20,285 bases of DNA from Oscillospiraceae bacterium (GCA_024690695.1 JAILOS010000036.1:1-20285); one strand, 5' to 3'. Shown: positions 7,181-14,652, numbered from the stretch's first letter. Numbers and translations: made by a program. Notes: generated by a model from the sequence alone, not told the origin.

Positions 7181-8335
7181 TCATTCTTCATTCTTCTCGA
7201 AGGTCTTTGCCACGTCCTTCAGCAGCGCGCGGATCGGCAGGTGCTGGGGACAGACGCTCTCGCACTGTCCGCAGCCGACGCAGTCGGAGGCCTTGCCGTT
7301 TTTGACCGTGTACACGTCCTCGTAATAGAAGGCCGCGTTCCAGGTTTTGAACAGGCCCATGCTGTTGTAGCAGTGGAAAAGATCGGGAATCAGGATCTGC
7401 TGCGGGCAGCCTTCCGTGCAGTAGCGGCAGGCCGTGCAGGGGATCAGATGCTTGCCGTGGAAGATCTCGTTGACCCGCTCCACCGCCTCGCGCTCCCGCT
7501 CGTCGAGCGGCCGCGGCTCGCGCATGACGGCGGTGTTGTCCTCGAGCTGCTCCAGGCTGCTCATGCCGGAGAGGATCATGCAGATCTGCTCGAAGCCCGC
7601 GGCGAAGCGCAGCGCGTAGCCGGCGTAGCTGCCGCCGCCCAGCGCGTCGAAAACGGCGGCCGCCTCCTCCGGGAGCTTTACAAGGTTGCCGCCCTTGACC
7701 GGTTCCATGACGATGACGGGCTTGCCGTGCTTCCGGCAGACCTCGTAGACCTTGCGGCTCTGCACCGCGGGGTCCTCGTAGTCGGCGTAGTTGAACTGGA
7801 TCTGCACGACCTCGAGGGCCGGATAGTCCGTGAGGATGCGGTCCAGAAATTCCGCCGTGTCGTGGAAGGAGATGCCCACGTGGCGCACCTTGCCCTCCTT
7901 CTTGAGCTCGAAGGCCGTCTCGTAGGCGCGGCAGGCCCTGAATTTGTCGTAGTTGCCGGCCCCCTGCGCGTGCATCAGATAAAAATCGAAATACTCCACG
8001 CCGCAGGCCTTGAGCTGGCTTTCAAAGAGGGGGCGGATGTCCTCCTCCTTCTCAAAGAAGCCGCCGGTGAGCTTGTCGGTCAGGATATAGCGCTCGCGCG
8101 GCCAGCGGCTCGTCAGCCCCTCGCGGATCGCAAGCTCGCTCTTTCCGCGGAGATAGCCGTGGGCCGTGTCGAAATAGTTGAAGCCCTCGGCCAGAAAACG
8201 GTCGGTCATCTGCTTGAACTGCTCGATATCGACCTCGTCCCCGATCCGCGGCAGGCGCATGCAGCCGAAGCCGAAGCGGCGCTTGATCTCCGGGAAAAAG
8301 CGGTTGGCGCTCAGATTTTCTTCGCTTGTGTTCAT
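7181..8335 (-). CDS. Aldo/keto reductase with C-terminal 4Fe-4S ferredoxin domain
   Basis: The 384-residue protein joins an aldo/keto reductase barrel to a two-cluster ferredoxin module. The barrel carries the family tetrad: Asp56 and Tyr61 in FDTAHGY, Lys88 in LTDKL, His122 in LMHAQ. The C-terminal part has two cysteine motifs, CTACRYCTEGCP and CVGCGQCESVCP, each fitting a 4Fe-4S cluster. Such proteins are frequent in anaerobic Clostridia; substrates are generally unknown, and the clusters suggest exchange of electrons with ferredoxin rather than a plain NADPH enzyme, which is inference. ATG at 8335 has a perfect GGAGGGGG site. The open frame continues upstream to 9436 but that part is antisense to pfkA and was left out. 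Transcribed alone, divergent from pfkA. Confidence 0.93.
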   Translation of the reverse strand: MNTSEENLSANRFFPEIKRRFGFGCMRLPRIGDEVDIEQFKQMTDRFLAEGFNYFDTAHGYLRGKSELAIREGLTSRWPRERYILTDKLTGGFFEKEEDIRPLFESQLKACGVEYFDFYLMHAQGAGNYDKFRACRAYETAFELKKEGKVRHVGISFHDTAEFLDRILTDYPALEVVQIQFNYADYEDPAVQSRKVYEVCRKHGKPVIVMEPVKGGNLVKLPEEAAAVFDALGGGSYAGYALRFAAGFEQICMILSGMSSLEQLEDNTAVMREPRPLDEREREAVERVNEIFHGKHLIPCTACRYCTEGCPQQILIPDLFHCYNSMGLFKTWNAAFYYEDVYTVKNGKASDCVGCGQCESVCPQHLPIRALLKDVAKTFEKNEE

Positions 8336-8366
8336 CACGATCCCCCTCCGGATGCTTGATGATATT

Positions 8367-8395
8367 ATTATGCAGGAATCCGTCCGGCTTTGCAA
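8367..8395 (-). promoter_or_regulatory. Promoter of the aldo/keto reductase gene
   Basis: Minus strand TTGCAA (8395-8390), 17 bp, CATAAT (8372-8367), about 32 bases before the start codon. Confidence 0.65.
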
Positions 8396-8424
8396 GTGAA
8401 AACGCAGGGCGGCGCCGTTTTTTC

Positions 8425-8453
8425 TTGACCCTGTCCGCGGGAAAGAGTATAAT
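8425..8453 (+). promoter_or_regulatory. Promoter of the pfkA operon
   Basis: TTGACC (8425-8430), 17 bp, TATAAT (8448-8453). The leader that follows holds a hairpin, TTGGA-(T)-CCGA (8467-8476) with TCGGTCCAA (8485-8493), one bulged T, ending two bases before the GGGAGG ribosome-binding site. Confidence 0.8.
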
Positions 8454-8509
8454 GGAAAAAAATATATTGGATCCGAACGTCCTGTCGGTCCAACGGGAGG
8501 CATAGAAAA

Positions 8510-9505
8510 ATGAAGGCTATCAAACGAATCGGCGTTTTGACCAGCGGCGGCGACGCGCCCGGCATGAACGCGGCCGTTCGCGCCGTGGTCCGCACGGCGC
8601 TGGACAGCGGCATCGAATGCGTCGGCATCCGGCGCGGCTGGCAGGGTCTGATCAACAGCGACTTTGTCCGGCTCAACGGCGCCAGCGTCGGGCACATTCT
8701 CTCCCGCGGCGGCACGATCCTGTACACCGCCCGCAGCGAGGACTTCATGACCGAGAAGGGCCGGCTGAAGGCCGTTTCCACCTGCAAGATGCTGGGTCTG
8801 GACGGCGTCGTGGCCATCGGCGGCGACGGCACCTTCCGCGGCGCGCTGGAGCTTTCGCGCCTCGGCGTCCCCGTGGTCGGCATCCCGGCGACGATCGACA
8901 ACGACGTCGGCTGCACCAACGATACCATCGGCTTCGACACCGCCTGCAACACCGCGATCGACTGCATCGACAAGCTGCGCGACACCATGCAGTCGCACGA
9001 GCGCTGCTCCGTCGTCGAGGTCATGGGCCGCAACGCCGGCTTCCTCGCGCTCTACGTCGGCATCTCCGTCGGCGCGACCGCCGTGCTCGTGCCCGAGCGG
9101 CCGCTGGATCTCCAGCACGACGTGGTCGAGCGCATCCAGGAATCCCGCCTGGCCGGCAACACGCACTTCATGGTCGTCGTGGCCGAGGGCGTGGGCAGCG
9201 CGGTGGACATCGCCGCGCAGCTCAAGGACCGCATCGGCATCGACCCGCGCGTGACCGTTCTCGGCCACATCCAGCGCGGCGGCTCCCCGAACGCGCGCGA
9301 CCGCGAAACCGCCACCCGCATGGGCTACTACGCCGTGCGCGCCTTCGCCGAGGGCCGCGGCAACGTGATCGTCGCCACGCAGGAGGGCGGCATCGTCGAG
9401 CTGCCGATCGAGGAAGCCCTCCAGAAGAAAAAGCACCTGCAGATGGACCGCTACAACATCATGAAGGCGATGCAGCTCGGCGGTTCGATCGATTTTGAGA
9501 CCTGA
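8510..9505 (+). CDS. pfkA: ATP-dependent 6-phosphofructokinase
   Basis: It phosphorylates fructose 6-phosphate in glycolysis. The 331-residue protein carries the group A blocks: TSGGDAPGMNAAVR (11-24), GGDGTFRGA (104-112), PATIDNDV (126-133) with catalytic Asp130, GFDTA (141-145), VMGRNAGF (171-178), and HIQRGG. The Gly after Asp106 in GGDG and the lack of Lys before TIDND (PATIDND rather than PKTIDND) point to ATP and not pyrophosphate as donor. The ATG has GGGAGG 9 bases ahead. degV follows after 27 bases, so the two share a transcript. Confidence 0.97.
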   Translation: MKAIKRIGVLTSGGDAPGMNAAVRAVVRTALDSGIECVGIRRGWQGLINSDFVRLNGASVGHILSRGGTILYTARSEDFMTEKGRLKAVSTCKMLGLDGVVAIGGDGTFRGALELSRLGVPVVGIPATIDNDVGCTNDTIGFDTACNTAIDCIDKLRDTMQSHERCSVVEVMGRNAGFLALYVGISVGATAVLVPERPLDLQHDVVERIQESRLAGNTHFMVVVAEGVGSAVDIAAQLKDRIGIDPRVTVLGHIQRGGSPNARDRETATRMGYYAVRAFAEGRGNVIVATQEGGIVELPIEEALQKKKHLQMDRYNIMKAMQLGGSIDFET

Positions 9506-9532
9506 TCAACCCGATAAAAGGAGAAACAGACG

Positions 9533-10381
9533 ATGAGCAAACCTGTCGTCATCACGGCTGACAGCACCTGTGACCTGTCGAGCGAGCTGCTCGAACGCTA
9601 TTCGATCCGCACGATCCCGCTGACCATCCTGCTCAAGGGGCAGAGCTATCTGGACGGCATGGAGTTTACGCCCGACGAGCTCTACCGCCATTACCACGAG
9701 GACGGCAGCCTTCCCAAGACGGCAGCGCCCTCCGTGGCCCAGTTCCTGGAGTTCTTCTCCTCCTTCACCGAAAAGGGATACGAGGTCGTCCATCTGGACA
9801 TCAGCGCCGAGCTCTCCGGCACCTTCAACGCGGCCAGCATCGCCGCGCAGGAGTTGGGCGGCGTGTACACCGTGGACAGCCGCATGCTCTCCACCGGCGT
9901 GGGTCTGCTGTGCATCGAGGGCGCCGAGTGCGCCGAGCGCGGCATGGCCGCGGCCGATATCGCCGAGCATCTGCGCTCGCTCACCGACAAGGTGGACACC
10001 AGCTTCGTGCTCGACACGCTGGAATTCATGTGGAAGGGCGGGCGCTGCTCCGGCGTCGCCGCGCTGGGCGCGAACCTCCTGCGCCTCAAGCCCGGCCTCG
10101 AGATGAAGGACGGCAAGCTCGGCGTCTACAAGAAATACCGCGGCAACATCAACGCCGTCTATAAGCAGTACGTCGCCGAGCGGCTCGCCGGCAAGTCCGT
10201 CCGGCCCGGACACGTGTTTATCACCGAGTCCGGCGAGGTCGATCCCGCCGTCGTCGAAGAGCTGGAGGCGCTGGTCCGCAGCACGATCGAGGTCCGGGAG
10301 ATCCATCACACCCGCGCCGGCTGCACCATCTCCTCGCACTGCGGGCCGAAAACGCTGGGCGTGCTGTTCATCAACGAGTAA
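9533..10381 (+). CDS. DegV family fatty-acid-binding protein
   Basis: DegV/FakB proteins hold a single fatty acid and present it to the kinase FakA for activation. This 282-residue protein shows the family pattern from end to end: ITADSTCDLSSEL at the start, ISAELSGTFNAA with the Ser-Gly-Thr carboxylate-binding loop, VDSRMLSTG, LDTLEFMWKGGRCSG, and the C-terminal CTISSHCGPKTLGVLFI block with its His and Gly. Start ATG 9533 follows AAAGGAG. It lies between pfkA and a small unknown gene in one operon; no fakA is visible in the window. Which fatty acid is bound cannot be read from the sequence. Confidence 0.93.
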   Translation: MSKPVVITADSTCDLSSELLERYSIRTIPLTILLKGQSYLDGMEFTPDELYRHYHEDGSLPKTAAPSVAQFLEFFSSFTEKGYEVVHLDISAELSGTFNAASIAAQELGGVYTVDSRMLSTGVGLLCIEGAECAERGMAAADIAEHLRSLTDKVDTSFVLDTLEFMWKGGRCSGVAALGANLLRLKPGLEMKDGKLGVYKKYRGNINAVYKQYVAERLAGKSVRPGHVFITESGEVDPAVVEELEALVRSTIEVREIHHTRAGCTISSHCGPKTLGVLFINE

Positions 10382-10396
10382 GGAAGGAAGAGCCGT

Positions 10397-10723
10397 ATGA
10401 TCCAACCCAACGACGTCAACAAGGTCGAGGACGCGGACTGGGAGGCCTTCAAAAAGAAAGCCATGCAGGACGAGCTGTATTACGCCGGTCCCGGCGATCT
10501 GCTGGACACGGCGGAGGGCCGCGCCCGCTTCTGCCGGCTCAACCCGAGCTCGGCCTACAACAAGCCCGATCCCGAATACCCCGGCTATAAGATCTGGGTG
10601 TTCAACAACCAGGGGGAGGGCATGGTGGTCAAGCGCCGCAGCCGGGTCGATCCCGCGCTGATGGAGGACGTGGAATTCAACGCCGAGGGCGTGGAGATCA
10701 GCCGCTCCTACGAGCCGGCGTGA
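10397..10723 (+). CDS. Small hypothetical protein in the pfkA-degV operon
   Basis: A 108-residue soluble protein, acidic overall, without signal peptide, membrane segment or metal motif. The middle is rich in Pro, Tyr and Asn (NPSSAYNKPDPEYPGYKIWV), followed by a basic KRRSR turn and an acidic end. I do not recognise it. It has AAGGAAGGAAG before the ATG, starts 15 bases after degV, keeps the resident codon use and is followed by a hairpin, so it is very likely a real gene and the last one of the operon. Confidence 0.75.
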   Translation: MIQPNDVNKVEDADWEAFKKKAMQDELYYAGPGDLLDTAEGRARFCRLNPSSAYNKPDPEYPGYKIWVFNNQGEGMVVKRRSRVDPALMEDVEFNAEGVEISRSYEPA

Positions 10724-10749
10724 CCTGCTTTTTCGTTATATTATTCTGT

Positions 10750-10794
10750 CGAACAGACCGGGCGAGCGCGTTCCCGCGCTCGCCCGGTCGTTCG
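10750..10794. terminator. Hairpin terminator shared by convergent genes
   Basis: GACCGGGCGAGCGCG (10756-10770) pairs perfectly with 10775-10789, loop TTCC; CGAAC/GTTCG extends it by 5 bp past a bulged A. The tail GTTCGTTCTCT is only moderately T-rich. It separates the plus-strand operon from the minus-strand gene ending at 10819. Confidence 0.7.
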
Positions 10795-10818
10795 TTCTCT
10801 GTAAGGCTGTTCAGGGTC

Positions 10819-11907
10819 TCAGATTCCATGCGCCTTCGCCAGGGCGCGGTCCTTGAAGGCGGGCTCGCCGGTCACCTCGCGGATGAGCTGCAGCTCGGGC
10901 GGGAGGACGACCTCGGTCTCCGCTCCGTCGACCTCGGTCTTGACGACGGCCTTGTCCTGCCAGAAGGGGTACACGTCCAGCTGGAAAAGCTGGTCCCGAT
11001 AGCTCAGGCTGTAGCGCGTTTTGTGCAGCGGCTCGCTCCAGCCGGCCTGCTCCAGCAGATGCTGATAGGTTTTCTGGCTCAGACGCTCCTCCATCTCCAG
11101 GCGCTTGCCGTTGACGCGGCGCTTGCGGGTCTTGTAGTAGATGGACTTGCCGTCCTCGACCCACTTGCGGATACGCAGCTCCTCGTCGCTGACGGAGGGG
11201 AGATAGGCCTGCTCGATCTCGACGCGGCGGCAGCCCGGCAGCGCGGCGAGCTTCTCAAGGTCCGGATAGGACACCAGGAACTTCCGCTCGATCTCGCTCG
11301 GCTCCGGCTCGCCCAGAAAGCTGCGGATCGCCGCGATCAGCCGCTTGAGCTTCTCGCGCAGCTCCACGGAGTTGTCGATGATCGTGTGCCTCGGGTGGGC
11401 GGACCAGGCCTCGATCAGCCGGTCGTCCAGCGCGACGGCCTGGCTGACCGTCTCGTAGCGCGCGGCGTTGTTGGCGAAGGTGTAGAACTCCTCCGCGCCC
11501 TTGGCCGCCGTCACCAGATGGAACACCGCGTCGTAGCCCGCGAGCATCTCGGCCTCGCTGCAGTGCACGTATTCCTGCACCGCGGCGAATTCCTCGTCGT
11601 TCATGTAGGATTTATTGTCCAGCGCGCCGCGGTCGCAGACCAGAAGAAGCTTGTCCGCCTTCATGCTGCGCGCGGCCTCCTCAAAGATCCGCTCCTTCTC
11701 CAGCTGCAGGCGCATCTGGCATTTCTGGAAATCCAGGTTTGTGCCGCAGGTCCAGGGGGCGACGCCGCCGGTGATCAGCTCCGTCGCCGTTTCGGGCACG
11801 AAAAGCACCGTGTAGCCCAGACGGGTAAAGGCGTTCTGGATCCAGCTCATCGCCGTGGTTTTGCCGCCGCTGGGTCCGCCGGTAATGACGATCTTTGTCA
11901 GAGTCAT
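10819..11907 (-). CDS. P-loop NTPase/kinase fused to a CYTH (triphosphate tunnel) domain
   Basis: The 362-residue protein has two parts. Residues 1-190 form a P-loop domain: Walker A GGPSGGKTT (10-18), a DxxP-like PETATEL stretch, and CDRGALD (91-97) as Walker B, resembling NadR/AAA_28-type nucleotide-binding kinases. Residues about 203-355 form a CYTH domain: EIERKFLV (205-212) holds the ExExK signature, followed by ELRIRK, YYKTRKR, EMEERLS, KTRYSLSY, FQLDVY and VVKTEVDG, the alternating charged strands that line the tunnel and bind triphosphate with metal. Tunnel residues look complete, so hydrolysis or processing of a triphosphate substrate is plausible; the true substrate is unknown. ATG 11907 follows AGAGGAG. 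Its promoter is back to back with that of a zinc-ribbon gene. Confidence 0.88.
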   Translation of the reverse strand: MTLTKIVITGGPSGGKTTAMSWIQNAFTRLGYTVLFVPETATELITGGVAPWTCGTNLDFQKCQMRLQLEKERIFEEAARSMKADKLLLVCDRGALDNKSYMNDEEFAAVQEYVHCSEAEMLAGYDAVFHLVTAAKGAEEFYTFANNAARYETVSQAVALDDRLIEAWSAHPRHTIIDNSVELREKLKRLIAAIRSFLGEPEPSEIERKFLVSYPDLEKLAALPGCRRVEIEQAYLPSVSDEELRIRKWVEDGKSIYYKTRKRRVNGKRLEMEERLSQKTYQHLLEQAGWSEPLHKTRYSLSYRDQLFQLDVYPFWQDKAVVKTEVDGAETEVVLPPELQLIREVTGEPAFKDRALAKAHGI

Positions 11908-11969
11908 GGCTTTTTCTCCTCTCTGCTGTCCGCTTGAGCTGCGCCTGCGGGCGCGTCCTTCACCTGAAA

Positions 11970-11997
11970 ATTATACCATGTTCGCTCCCGATGTCAA
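11970..11997 (-). promoter_or_regulatory. Promoter of the P-loop/CYTH gene
   Basis: Minus strand TTGACA (11997-11992), 16 bp, TATAAT (11975-11970): both boxes match the sigma-A consensus exactly. Confidence 0.85.
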
Positions 11998-12049
11998 GAA
12001 AACCGGGCTTGACGCTCGCTGTTTTTTCCGATAGAATAAGAGCGAACAT
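11978..12049. promoter_or_regulatory. Inverted repeat spanning two divergent promoters (candidate operator pair)
   Basis: ATGTTCGCTC (11978-11987) and its exact reverse complement GAGCGAACAT (12040-12049) flank the divergent control region. The first half lies in the spacer of the minus promoter; the second lies just after the -10 box of the plus promoter, near its start site. Both are places where a bound protein would block transcription. The role is inferred. Confidence 0.4.
12009..12037 (+). promoter_or_regulatory. Promoter of the double-zinc-ribbon gene
   Basis: TTGACG (12009-12014), 17 bp, TAGAAT (12032-12037), 46 bases before the ATG. Confidence 0.75.
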
Positions 12050-12083
12050 CCGGCGTCACGCCGATCGAAGCGGAGGGTACAAC

Positions 12084-12542
12084 ATGGCTTTTTTCGATAA
12101 TCTCGGCAAGAAGCTGAGCGAGGCCGGCCAGAACGTCAGCCAGCAGACGAGGAATATGGGCGATATCTCCCGCCTGAACAACCTGATTTCGGAGGACCGG
12201 AAGCTGGTTTCCCAGCACTGCTGCGAGCTGGGCAAGGCCTATTATCAGGCGCACCGGGGGGATCCGGGCAGCGAATTTGCTTCGCAGGTCGCGGAGATCG
12301 GCAAGCTCGTCGCCGAGATCGCCGAGGCGGAGGACAGCATCCGCCGTCTCAAGGGCATTGTCAAGTGCCCCGGCTGCGGGGCCGAGCTCCCGATCCAGTC
12401 GCTGTTCTGCCCCCAGTGCGGCAGGCAGCTTCCGCCTCCCCCGGCGCCCGCGCCGAAGGAGGACGTCTGCCCCACCTGCGGAAAGCCCGCGCCGAAGGGC
12501 ACGGTGTTCTGCTGCTACTGCGGCACCCGGCTGGACGGCTGA
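12084..12542 (+). CDS. Double zinc-ribbon protein with helical N-terminus
   Basis: A 152-residue soluble protein. Residues 1-90 are helical and likely coiled coil (FFDNLGKKLSEAGQNVSQQT, then long Glu/Ala/Ile-rich helices). Two zinc ribbons follow: Cys95/98 with Cys109/112, and Cys129/132 with Cys143/146, joined by a Pro-rich linker. Proteins of this layout are common in Clostridia but have no settled function; zinc ribbons usually mediate protein or nucleic-acid contacts. ATG 12084 lies behind GGAGGG; an upstream in-frame ATG (11895) would overlap the divergent gene and was not used. It is alone on its transcript, closed by a terminator, and shares a control region with the P-loop/CYTH gene. 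Confidence 0.85.
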   Translation: MAFFDNLGKKLSEAGQNVSQQTRNMGDISRLNNLISEDRKLVSQHCCELGKAYYQAHRGDPGSEFASQVAEIGKLVAEIAEAEDSIRRLKGIVKCPGCGAELPIQSLFCPQCGRQLPPPPAPAPKEDVCPTCGKPAPKGTVFCCYCGTRLDG

Positions 12543-12558
12543 GCCTCAGCGAAACGGA

Positions 12559-12595
12559 AAAAACAGCGGAAGGACAGGTTCCTCCCGCTGTTTTT
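12559..12595. terminator. Terminator between convergent zinc-ribbon and spoVAC genes
   Basis: AAAAACAGCGG (12559-12569) pairs with CCGCTGTTTTT (12585-12595), extended by AGGA/TCCT past one A-C mismatch, loop CAGGT. A and T runs on both sides let it act in both directions; spoVAC ends 7 bases away. Confidence 0.85.
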
Positions 12596-12601
12596 GCGTT
12601 T

Positions 12602-13039
12602 TTACGCTCCGCCGAAAAGGCACAGCAGCAGCCCGTAGACGACGCTTCCGGCGATCCCGAAGACGATCACCGGACCCGCGATCGAGAACATCTTGACCGC
12701 CGTGCCCGTGATAAAGCCCTCGGTCTTGAATTCCAGCGCCGGAGCCGCCACGGAATTGGCAAAGCCCGTGATCGGCACCAGCGTGCCGGCGCCGGCCTTC
12801 TTCGCCAGCCGGTCGTAGATCCCGAGGCCCGTCGTCAGCGCGCCGAGAAAAACCAGCGCGAGCGAAGCCGCCGCCGAGGCGGTATCCGCGTCGAGCCCCC
12901 GCGAAAGCGCAAAGCGCCGGACGGCCTCTCCCAGGCAGCAGATCGCCCCGCCGACCAGGAAGGCCCAGAGCAGGTCGCCCTTCATCGGCGAGCGCGGCTT
13001 GTGCCGATCGACGAATTTTCCGTATTCTTCGTTTGTCAA
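12602..13039 (-). CDS. spoVAC: Stage V sporulation protein AC
   Basis: SpoVA proteins form the membrane channel that loads dipicolinic acid into spores and releases it on germination. This 145-residue protein has the SpoVAC pattern: cytoplasmic head EEYGKFVDRHKP, four hydrophobic segments, the block AGAGTLVPITGFANSVAAPA, then EFKTEGFITG and KMFSIAGPVIVFG. Length matches the family. I place the start at TTG 13039 because GGAGGG lies 7 bases ahead and the product then opens MTNEEYGKF as relatives do; the longer frame to 13114 has no ribosome-binding site. The usual partners spoVAD and spoVAE are not adjacent, so this is a stand-alone copy. A sigma-G-like -10 lies upstream. Confidence 0.9.
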   Translation of the reverse strand: MTNEEYGKFVDRHKPRSPMKGDLLWAFLVGGAICCLGEAVRRFALSRGLDADTASAAASLALVFLGALTTGLGIYDRLAKKAGAGTLVPITGFANSVAAPALEFKTEGFITGTAVKMFSIAGPVIVFGIAGSVVYGLLLCLFGGA

Positions 13040-13071
13040 ATGCTTTTCCCTCCTTCGTTCCGGTACGGGAA

Positions 13072-13101
13072 TAGTATGCGCCGCGGCGCCCGGCTTTAGC
13101 C
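13072..13101 (-). promoter_or_regulatory. Sigma-G-like forespore promoter of spoVAC
   Basis: Minus strand CATACTA (13078-13072) fits the sigma-G -10 consensus CATWMTA exactly; GGCTA (13101-13097) 18 bp upstream is a poor -35. The spacer contains the perfect 12-bp palindrome GCGCCGCGGCGC (13078-13089). No sigma-A promoter is seen for this gene. Confidence 0.45.
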
Positions 13102-13107
13102 GTTCGT

Positions 13108-13136
13108 TTGACAAGAAGCGGCAACTATGATAGAGT
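13108..13136 (+). promoter_or_regulatory. Promoter of galT
   Basis: TTGACA (13108-13113), 17 bp, TAGAGT (13131-13136), 31 bases before the ATG. The -35 box is consensus; the -10 is weak. Confidence 0.6.
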
Positions 13137-13167
13137 ATTGTTGATTTTACTTGTGTCGGAGGACGCC

Positions 13168-14652
13168 ATGAAAACTGTTTTGGAAGCCCTGCTGCGCTAT
13201 GCGCTCGACAAAGAGCTGATCCGGGAGGAGGACCGCGCCTTCGCCTACAACCGGCTGCTGGAGGTCATGCAGCTCGACGAGGCCGGGGGCGAAGGCCGCG
13301 TCGACGTGCCGCTTGAAGTCCTGCTCGACACGCTCTGCGGCGACGCCTGCCGCCGCGGCCTGATCGACGACAACGCCGTGGCGCGCGATCTGTTCGACAC
13401 GAAGCTGATGGGCGTGCTCACGCCCTTTCCGCATGAGGTGATCGGGCGGTTTTGGGAGAAGTACGCGCGCAGTCCCGCCGAAGCGACCGACTGGTATTAC
13501 CGCTTCAGCCAGGACACCAACTACATCCGCCGCGACCGCACGCGCAAGGACGTGAAGTGGGTCTACGACAGCGCCTACGGTCCGCTGGACGTGACGATCA
13601 ACCTCGCCAAGCCCGAGAAGGATCCCCGCGCGATCGCCGCGGCTCTGGCCGCGCCGCAGAGCGGCTATCCCCAGTGCCTGCTGTGCGGCACGAACGAGGG
13701 CTATGCCGGACGCATGAACCACCCGGCGCGGCAGAACCACCGGCTGATCCCGCTGAAGCTCGACGGGGCCGACTGGTTCCTGCAGTACTCCCCCTACGTC
13801 TATTACAACGAGCACTGCATCGTGCTCAACAGCCGCCATATCCCGATGAAGGTCGATCTCGGCGCCTTCCGCCGCCTGCTCGACTTCGTGACGCTCTTCC
13901 CGCACTACTTCCTCGGCTCCAACGCCGATCTGCCGATCGTCGGCGGCTCGATCCTGAGCCACGATCATTTCCAGGGCGGCCGCTATGAATTCGCGATGGC
14001 CAAGGCTCCGGTGGAAACGCCGGTGCGCTTCCGCGGCTGGGAGGACGTGCGCGCGGGCATCGTGCGCTGGCCGATGTCCGTGATCCGCCTTACCGGGCCC
14101 GACCGCGAGCGCCTGGCCCTGCTGGCAGACCGGATCCTCGCCGTCTGGCGCGGCTACTCCGACGAGAGCGCCTTCGTCTTCGCCGAGACCGGGGGCACGC
14201 CGCACAACACCGTCACGCCGATCGCCCGCCGCCGCGGCGCGGATTACGAGCTCGACCTCGTGCTGCGCAACAACCTCACGACTGACGAGCACCCGCTCGG
14301 CGTCTTCCACCCGCACGCGAAGCTCCACCACATCAAGAAGGAGAACATCGGGCTGATCGAGGTCATGGGTCTGGCGGTCCTCCCCGCCCGGCTGAAGGCC
14401 GAGCTGGAGGCGCTGGCCGGGGCGATCGTCAGCGGCGAGGACCTGCGCGCAAACGAAACGCTCGCCAAGCACGCCGACTGGGCGGACGAGCTGAAGCAGC
14501 GCCACAGCTTCACCGAGGAGAACGTGCGCCCGATCCTGCGCGGCGAGGTCGGTCTGGTCTTCCAGCAGGTGCTGGAGGACGCCGGCGTCTTCAAGCGCGA
14601 CGAGGCCGGACAGGCCGCCTTCCTCCGCTTCATCGAAGCCGTCGGCCGCTGA
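13168..14652 (+). CDS. galT: UDP-glucose--hexose-1-phosphate uridylyltransferase, class II
   Basis: GalT exchanges UMP between UDP-glucose and galactose 1-phosphate in the Leloir pathway. The 494-residue length and lack of the class I zinc-site layout place it in the longer class II family of Firmicutes. SHDHFQGGRYEF (from 264) contains the H-x-H-x-Q nucleophile motif (His265, His267, Gln269); CLLCGTNEGYAGRMNHPARQ and FLQYSPYVYYNEHCIVLN are conserved blocks; HPHAKLHHIKKENIGLIEVMG lies near 381-401. ATG 13168 follows TCGGAGG; an upstream ATG (13108) would fall inside the promoter. No galK or galE is next to it; the following gene, 29 bases on, is an unrelated zinc-ribbon membrane protein likely on the same transcript. 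Confidence 0.95.
   Translation: MKTVLEALLRYALDKELIREEDRAFAYNRLLEVMQLDEAGGEGRVDVPLEVLLDTLCGDACRRGLIDDNAVARDLFDTKLMGVLTPFPHEVIGRFWEKYARSPAEATDWYYRFSQDTNYIRRDRTRKDVKWVYDSAYGPLDVTINLAKPEKDPRAIAAALAAPQSGYPQCLLCGTNEGYAGRMNHPARQNHRLIPLKLDGADWFLQYSPYVYYNEHCIVLNSRHIPMKVDLGAFRRLLDFVTLFPHYFLGSNADLPIVGGSILSHDHFQGGRYEFAMAKAPVETPVRFRGWEDVRAGIVRWPMSVIRLTGPDRERLALLADRILAVWRGYSDESAFVFAETGGTPHNTVTPIARRRGADYELDLVLRNNLTTDEHPLGVFHPHAKLHHIKKENIGLIEVMGLAVLPARLKAELEALAGAIVSGEDLRANETLAKHADWADELKQRHSFTEENVRPILRGEVGLVFQQVLEDAGVFKRDEAGQAAFLRFIEAVGR

Noticed and set aside
6986..8359. 457-codon open frame on the plus strand
   Set aside because: Antisense to the aldo/keto reductase, whose motifs and ribosome-binding site are clear; the frame also runs through hairpins.
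8336..9436. Upstream extension of the aldo/keto reductase frame (to 751 codons)
   Set aside because: This part is antisense to pfkA and crosses two promoters; the ATG at 8335 has a perfect Shine-Dalgarno.
10720..11937. 405-codon open frame on the plus strand
   Set aside because: Antisense to the P-loop/CYTH gene; no motifs, and it starts inside the terminator region.
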